Positions 60,089-64,000 of a stretch of 64,000 nt of DNA are shown here, piece after piece (position 1 is the first letter of the stretch; every line of letters begins with the position of its first letter). This DNA comes from Dokdonella_A sp049583635 (GTDB lineage Bacteria; Pseudomonadota; Gammaproteobacteria; Xanthomonadales; Rhodanobacteraceae): assembly GCA_049583635.1 (NCBI GenBank), contig JBAUWF010000083.1:1-64000 (forward strand), read 5' to 3'. The translations under genes were made by a program, and so were the position numbers. The notes under the pieces were generated by a model. The model was given only the letters and a program-made list of their open reading frames with translations, was not told the DNA's origin and ran no database searches.

Positions 60089-62440
60089 TCACGTTTTCTC
60101 GTGCTGCAACAGTACAACGGCCTGGTCGAGCTTTTCGGTGTATGCGTTCAACACCCGCGCGACGATTCCGGCGTACTGGTTGGCCTGATCGAACTGATGC
60201 TGTTCAATCGCCTCGCGCACGCCGGGCAGTGTCTTGACGCCATAGCCGGTCAGGAGGCCCGGCGCGTAGATCATGTGGCGATACCATGCGCGTCCGGGCA
60301 GACCGTTCGGATCCAGCAGGCTCTGCTCGATCGACTGGAGTTGCTGATCGACCTTGCGGTCCGCAGCAGATAGGGATCCGCCGTCTGCAGTGGCGACTGC
60401 CCGTGCATAGGCCTTGTCGTATTTTTGCGCGCTGGTTTTCAAGCGGGCGACGGCATTGTCGAGTGGCGCGAGATCCAGATACGGCACCGCGGTCTCGCGT
60501 GCCGGCGGCAGCAGGGTCTTGGTCGGATCGGCGGCAAGCTCGAATACGTGGCGATCAAGCAGCCGCGCCAACGTCTCGCTGTGTTTGCGCTCGTTCGCGG
60601 TGAGCTTGTGCAATTGGTCGACGTAGTCACCGACGGTGTCGGCGAAATCGGAGAAACGCAGCGGCAGCACCCGGGCATCCGCCATGCGCAGCACCACGTG
60701 TCCGGCGACCTTGGACAGCGCGACGCCGTAGCTGAAATCCGGATCGCCGAAGCGCACGTAGTGATCGAAAGAGTCGTACAGCGAATGGTAGACGCCACCC
60801 TGCTGATCCTCGCCGTCGAAGCCCAGGTTGAGCGAGGCAATGCCCAGATGTTGCAGGAAAGCGCTGTAATCGGAGCCGGATCCGAGCGCTCCGATCGGCA
60901 GATCGCCGTCCTTGGCGGCGATCTTGGCAAGCCGCTTCCGCTCGGCATTGGCGTCATCGGCAAGGCCTTCGACCTCGATCGCGGCGCGCAGGCGTTGGCG
61001 CACGCTCACACCGGTCTGCGGATCGTTGACGCCCTCTGCAACCTGGTTGAGCAGATGCTGCAGCGGATGGCTACCCTCGGCGAACAGAAACCCGCGTGAA
61101 TTGGTATCGGAATTGACATAGACGACGGCCTTGCGGCGAAGCTCGTCCGCATGCGTTTCGGCCCATTCGGTCGAACCGAGCAATCCGGGTTCTTCGCCAT
61201 CCCAACTCGCATAGACCAGCGTTCGTTTCGGTTTCCAGCCCTGTTTGACCAGCGCTCCGATCGCCTTTGCCTCGGCCATCAAAGCGACATTGCCGGCGAG
61301 CGGATCCCAAGCCCCGAACACCCAGCCGTCGTGGTGATTGCCGCGCACGATCCACTGATCGGGCATCTCGCTGCCGCGTATCATTGCGATCACGTCGTAG
61401 ATCGGTTTGCGTGTCCAGTCCGACTTCACGGCAAGATGCACCTTCGCCGGTCCCGGGCCGAAGTGATAGGTGATCGGCAGCGCACCCTGCCAGTCTCTCG
61501 GCGCGACCTGGCCGCCGAGCGCCGCCAGCAACGGCCTGGCGTCGCCATAGGAGATGGGCACAACCGGAATCTTGAGTACGGTCTTGGCGTCGGTGAGCGA
61601 CAGACGTTTCGCGTCCCGGGTGGCGCCGACATTCGGCGTCAACGGGTCACCGGGGTAGATCGGCATATCCTCGACCGAGCCGCGTTGCACGCCAGCTTGA
61701 GGTCGTGTGCCGCCCTTCGGGTAGACGTCGCCTGCGCGATAACCGTCTTCGTGCGGATCGGAATAGATGATGCACCCGATCGCGCCGTGTTCCCATGCGA
61801 GCTTGGGTTTGAGTCCGCGCCAGCCGGCGCCGTAGCGCGCGATCGCGATCCTGCCCTTGACGCTGATGCCGCGGCGATCGAGTTCCTTGTAATCAGCCGG
61901 CATGCCGTAGTTGACGTAGACCAGTTCGGCGGTCACATCACCATCGGCGCCGTAAATGGCGTATGGAGCCAGTACGTCGGCGATCTGCTTCGAAGTTGCA
62001 TCGCCGGCGATCGGCGGTTCGCTCAGCGATGCGGTGTATTGCGTCGGAGCGAGCAGTTCGAGCGAATGCGATTTGAGTGTCGGATAGAGCACGTCGAAGG
62101 TTTCGATATGCGCGTCCCATCCCCAGCTCTTGAACTTGTCCAGCGTGAAGTCGGCATTGGCCTTGTCGTGCGGCGACCCGACCTGATTTGGCGCCGACGA
62201 CATGGTCTTGAGCCAGTCACGTTGGTCGGTGGCGTTGAGTTGCGCATCAAATCTGTTTTCGATGGAGCGCTCGCCGGCAGCGTCGGGCGCGGCGAATCCG
62301 AACATCCCGTCCGCAGCAGTGCTGAGCGCTGTGGTGTTGTCCGCCGCAGTGTTGTCGGCGGCCGGGGCGCTCGCGCCAGCGGACAGGATCAACAGCCCGC
62401 CGGCCACGAGCAGTGCGATACGCAAGGCGATCGCGGGCAT
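60089..62440 (-). CDS. M28 metallopeptidase, glutamate carboxypeptidase II-like
   Basis: 783 residues. A signal peptide (ALRIALLVAGGLLILSAGAS) exports it. A PA domain (about 125-290, with KGRIAIARYGAGWRGLKPKL) precedes the M28 zinc peptidase core: VRGNHHDGWVFGAWDP, SWDGEEPGLLGSTEWAE with the catalytic Glu pair, VYVNSD and GGVYHSLYDSFDHY. A C-terminal dimerisation helix bundle (about 640-780) completes the GCPII layout. It should trim acidic or other C-terminal residues from small peptides. ATG 62440 has GGGAGA seven bases upstream. Confidence 0.92.
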   Translation of the reverse strand: MPAIALRIALLVAGGLLILSAGASAPAADNTAADNTTALSTAADGMFGFAAPDAAGERSIENRFDAQLNATDQRDWLKTMSSAPNQVGSPHDKANADFTLDKFKSWGWDAHIETFDVLYPTLKSHSLELLAPTQYTASLSEPPIAGDATSKQIADVLAPYAIYGADGDVTAELVYVNYGMPADYKELDRRGISVKGRIAIARYGAGWRGLKPKLAWEHGAIGCIIYSDPHEDGYRAGDVYPKGGTRPQAGVQRGSVEDMPIYPGDPLTPNVGATRDAKRLSLTDAKTVLKIPVVPISYGDARPLLAALGGQVAPRDWQGALPITYHFGPGPAKVHLAVKSDWTRKPIYDVIAMIRGSEMPDQWIVRGNHHDGWVFGAWDPLAGNVALMAEAKAIGALVKQGWKPKRTLVYASWDGEEPGLLGSTEWAETHADELRRKAVVYVNSDTNSRGFLFAEGSHPLQHLLNQVAEGVNDPQTGVSVRQRLRAAIEVEGLADDANAERKRLAKIAAKDGDLPIGALGSGSDYSAFLQHLGIASLNLGFDGEDQQGGVYHSLYDSFDHYVRFGDPDFSYGVALSKVAGHVVLRMADARVLPLRFSDFADTVGDYVDQLHKLTANERKHSETLARLLDRHVFELAADPTKTLLPPARETAVPYLDLAPLDNAVARLKTSAQKYDKAYARAVATADGGSLSAADRKVDQQLQSIEQSLLDPNGLPGRAWYRHMIYAPGLLTGYGVKTLPGVREAIEQHQFDQANQYAGIVARVLNAYTEKLDQAVVLLQHEKT

Positions 62441-62532
62441 TGGCATTCTCCCTCTGGGTCTGGGTCGATACAATCTCCCCAGAGTACCCGATGCGGCCGC
62501 AGCGCGAACAGGCTGAAAGTTGGGTTACCCGA

Positions 62533-62874
62533 TTATTGCCCGCTGGTCCAGTGGGCGTATTCGGATTTGGAGATCGAACCGTTGCGGTTGCGGTCGGCAA
62601 AGGTGTAATCGTTTGCCAGCAGCGGGTAACTCACGGCTTCGTCACGGCTGATGTTTCCATCAGCGTTGCGATCGAGCTGCGCGAACGTCGGGGCGGGTCC
62701 GACCGGTTGCGCGGCAGGTTGCCCCCAGTTGACGATCAGCGGTCCGTTGGCGGTCTGATACGTCGTCGTGTGCGTCGCATCGTTGCCCGCTTGCATTGAA
62801 TCGGTCTGCGTCTGCGCGATGGCTGAACCGGTGAGCACAACCAGTGCAAGACCAGTGGGTAGGCGAATGTTCAT
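62533..62874 (-). CDS. Small secreted EF-hand protein
   Basis: 113 residues. A signal peptide (LPTGLALVVLTGSAIAQ) is followed by two EF-hand loops, DRNADGNISRDE (about 72-83) and DRNRNGSISKSE (about 95-106), which have the usual Asp/Asn-rich calcium positions. Probably a periplasmic calcium-binding protein. GGAGA lies eight bases before ATG 62874. Partner unknown. It follows the direction of the M28 peptidase gene. Confidence 0.85.
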   Translation of the reverse strand: MNIRLPTGLALVVLTGSAIAQTQTDSMQAGNDATHTTTYQTANGPLIVNWGQPAAQPVGPAPTFAQLDRNADGNISRDEAVSYPLLANDYTFADRNRNGSISKSEYAHWTSGQ

Positions 62875-63210
62875 GGCATCTTTCTCCACATGTGATGAAT
62901 CGGCAAGGAAGCCCTGCGCTTGCGCCGGCGCCGCTGGCGTCCAGTCCGGTTGGGTCAATGGGCACCAGTCCCTGCGACGTGGAGGCTTGACGACATGTAG
63001 CGCGTGGACGTTGTGAGGAACTTGTCCGGTTGTGCAGGCATTTCCCAAAGCAAGTGAAAGCTAATCCATTCGGCTTAACCCAGACAGAACGAGCAACGCG
63101 CGCAAGTGTGAATATTCGAATAATCTCCGACGGGCAGTCCACTGGACGAAGCGCCGGGCTGCACCGAGAATGCGCGGACACCGTCGCAAACAGCTGCAAT
63201 CGGATTGCCG
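62875..63210. other. Intergenic stretch, divergent promoters
   Basis: 336 bases between the EF-hand gene and the phospholipase D-family gene, which are read away from each other. It contains a short AT-rich patch at about 63108-63130 (ATATTCGAATAAT), a possible promoter region. Nothing else named. Confidence 0.35.
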
Positions 63211-64000
63211 ATGAATTTCACTGGATTTCTGGGACGCACGGGTTGGGCGTCGTTGGTGCTGGCGCTGGCGGCCTGTTCCTCGGTGCGCCCGGACTTTGTC
63301 AAACTTCCGTCGCGTGCCATCGCACCGTCGTTGGATACGGCGACCGCGCGCTATGTCCACACGGAAGCCTCCGCGCACCCGGGTCAATCGGGTTTTCGCC
63401 TGTTGACACTGAACAGCAACGCACTGCTCAGTCGTATCGCACTGGCCGATCACGCGGTGCATTCGATCGACGTGCAGTACTACATTTTCCACAACGACGC
63501 GACCGGGCGGCTGGTCGCGCAGCGCCTGCTGGCCGCGGCGGATCGCGGTGTGCGCGTGCGCATCCTGCTGGACGACATCAATGTTGCCGGCCGGGATCGC
63601 GAACTCGCCGCGCTCGATGCCCATCCGAACATCCAGGTACGACTGTTCAATCCGTTCTATTCGCGCGACCGCTCGTTGTTGTCACAGGGCCTGCAGATTT
63701 TGTTTGACGGACGTCGGCTGAACCGGCGCATGCACAATAAATCGTTCATAGTCGACAACGACGTCGCGATTGTCGGAGGCCGCAACATCGGCAATGAGTA
63801 TTTCAGTGTCGGTGATGCGCCGCAGTTCCGCGATCTCGATGTCGTCGCGATCGGTCCGGTCGTAGCGGCCGCATCGCGCAGTTTCGATGCCTACTGGAAC
63901 AACGACGCGGCGTATCCGGTCAAGGCATTTCGTACCACCCACGCCAATGCGCGTGACCTCGATCACCTGCGGCACTTGCTCAAGACTGATGCGCGTGCGT
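63211..64000 (+). CDS. Phospholipase D-family lipoprotein (cardiolipin synthase-like), 3' end off window
   Basis: 263 codons visible. A lipoprotein-like signal (WASLVLALAAC) starts it. The N-terminal PLD domain has IDVQYYIFHNDATGRLVAQR, RVRILLDDINVAG and the first HKD motif in RMHNKSFIVDNDVAIVGGRN (His, Lys, Asp present). The second HKD motif lies beyond the edge. The family includes ClsC-like synthases and phosphatidyl transferases. The exact reaction cannot be settled. ATG 63211 has a poor ribosome site. Confidence 0.88.
   Translation, partial: MNFTGFLGRTGWASLVLALAACSSVRPDFVKLPSRAIAPSLDTATARYVHTEASAHPGQSGFRLLTLNSNALLSRIALADHAVHSIDVQYYIFHNDATGRLVAQRLLAAADRGVRVRILLDDINVAGRDRELAALDAHPNIQVRLFNPFYSRDRSLLSQGLQILFDGRRLNRRMHNKSFIVDNDVAIVGGRNIGNEYFSVGDAPQFRDLDVVAIGPVVAAASRSFDAYWNNDAAYPVKAFRTTHANARDLDHLRHLLKTDARA

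Overview
The window is GC-rich, densely coded DNA that looks like a gammaproteobacterial chromosome, most likely of the Lysobacterales (Xanthomonadales). The reasons are the many remnants of REP-associated tyrosine transposase (RAYT) elements, three secreted proteins that end in an [IVL]F-x-x-GF-[DE] motif, the PadR/DUF1700 pair, and the general gene stock. Taxonomy is inference, since no rRNA or other marker gene is present. I saw no tRNA, rRNA, CRISPR array or complete insertion sequence.

Region 1 (1-16.7 kb) is mixed housekeeping and accessory genes: a multi-PAS/GAF sensor cut by the left edge, a host-attachment family protein, a DUF4336 protein, a PGM1-type ATP-grasp ligase facing an N-formylglutamate amidohydrolase-like gene, a DUF389 membrane protein, thioredoxin 2, an ECF sigma factor with a Cys-rich partner, a di-heme cytochrome c peroxidase behind a perfect FNR/ANR box, and a ZIP transporter. 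Region 2 (16.8-32.5 kb) has a seven-domain c-di-GMP protein, a nine-heme cytochrome with an Ig/cadherin-like tail, small periplasmic proteins, a 3-methyladenine glycosylase, a membrane dipeptidase and the Kup potassium transporter. Up to about 26.2 kb the gaps carry RAYT-type hairpins and broken genes (HNH nuclease, cytochrome c, a Kup fragment). After that these repeats nearly vanish.

Region 3 (32.6-40 kb) holds a PadR regulator with its membrane partner, PEP carboxylase and a second GGDEF/EAL protein. Region 4 (40.2-51.1 kb) looks like a redox and envelope module. It has two highly similar di-heme cytochromes placed around a CadC-like wHTH/TPR regulator, a secreted protein and an OmpA/DUF4892 protein, followed by a Cys-motif outer-membrane beta-barrel and a TlpA-like thioredoxin, with a PP2C phosphatase just before it.

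Region 5 (51.1-57.9 kb) is the most striking part. It runs in one direction as Ser/Thr kinase, unknown protein, FHA-GAF-class III nucleotide cyclase, membrane Ser/Thr kinase with extracytoplasmic PPC-like repeats, small FHA protein and lipoprotein. It has the makings of a phospho-relay that ends in a cyclic nucleotide. The first kinase carries an unusual insertion of about 90 residues in its activation segment. Region 6 (57.9-64 kb) contains an IS110 remnant, an FG-GAP repeat protein, a DksA-type zinc finger protein, an M28 peptidase, an EF-hand protein and a phospholipase D-family lipoprotein cut by the right edge.
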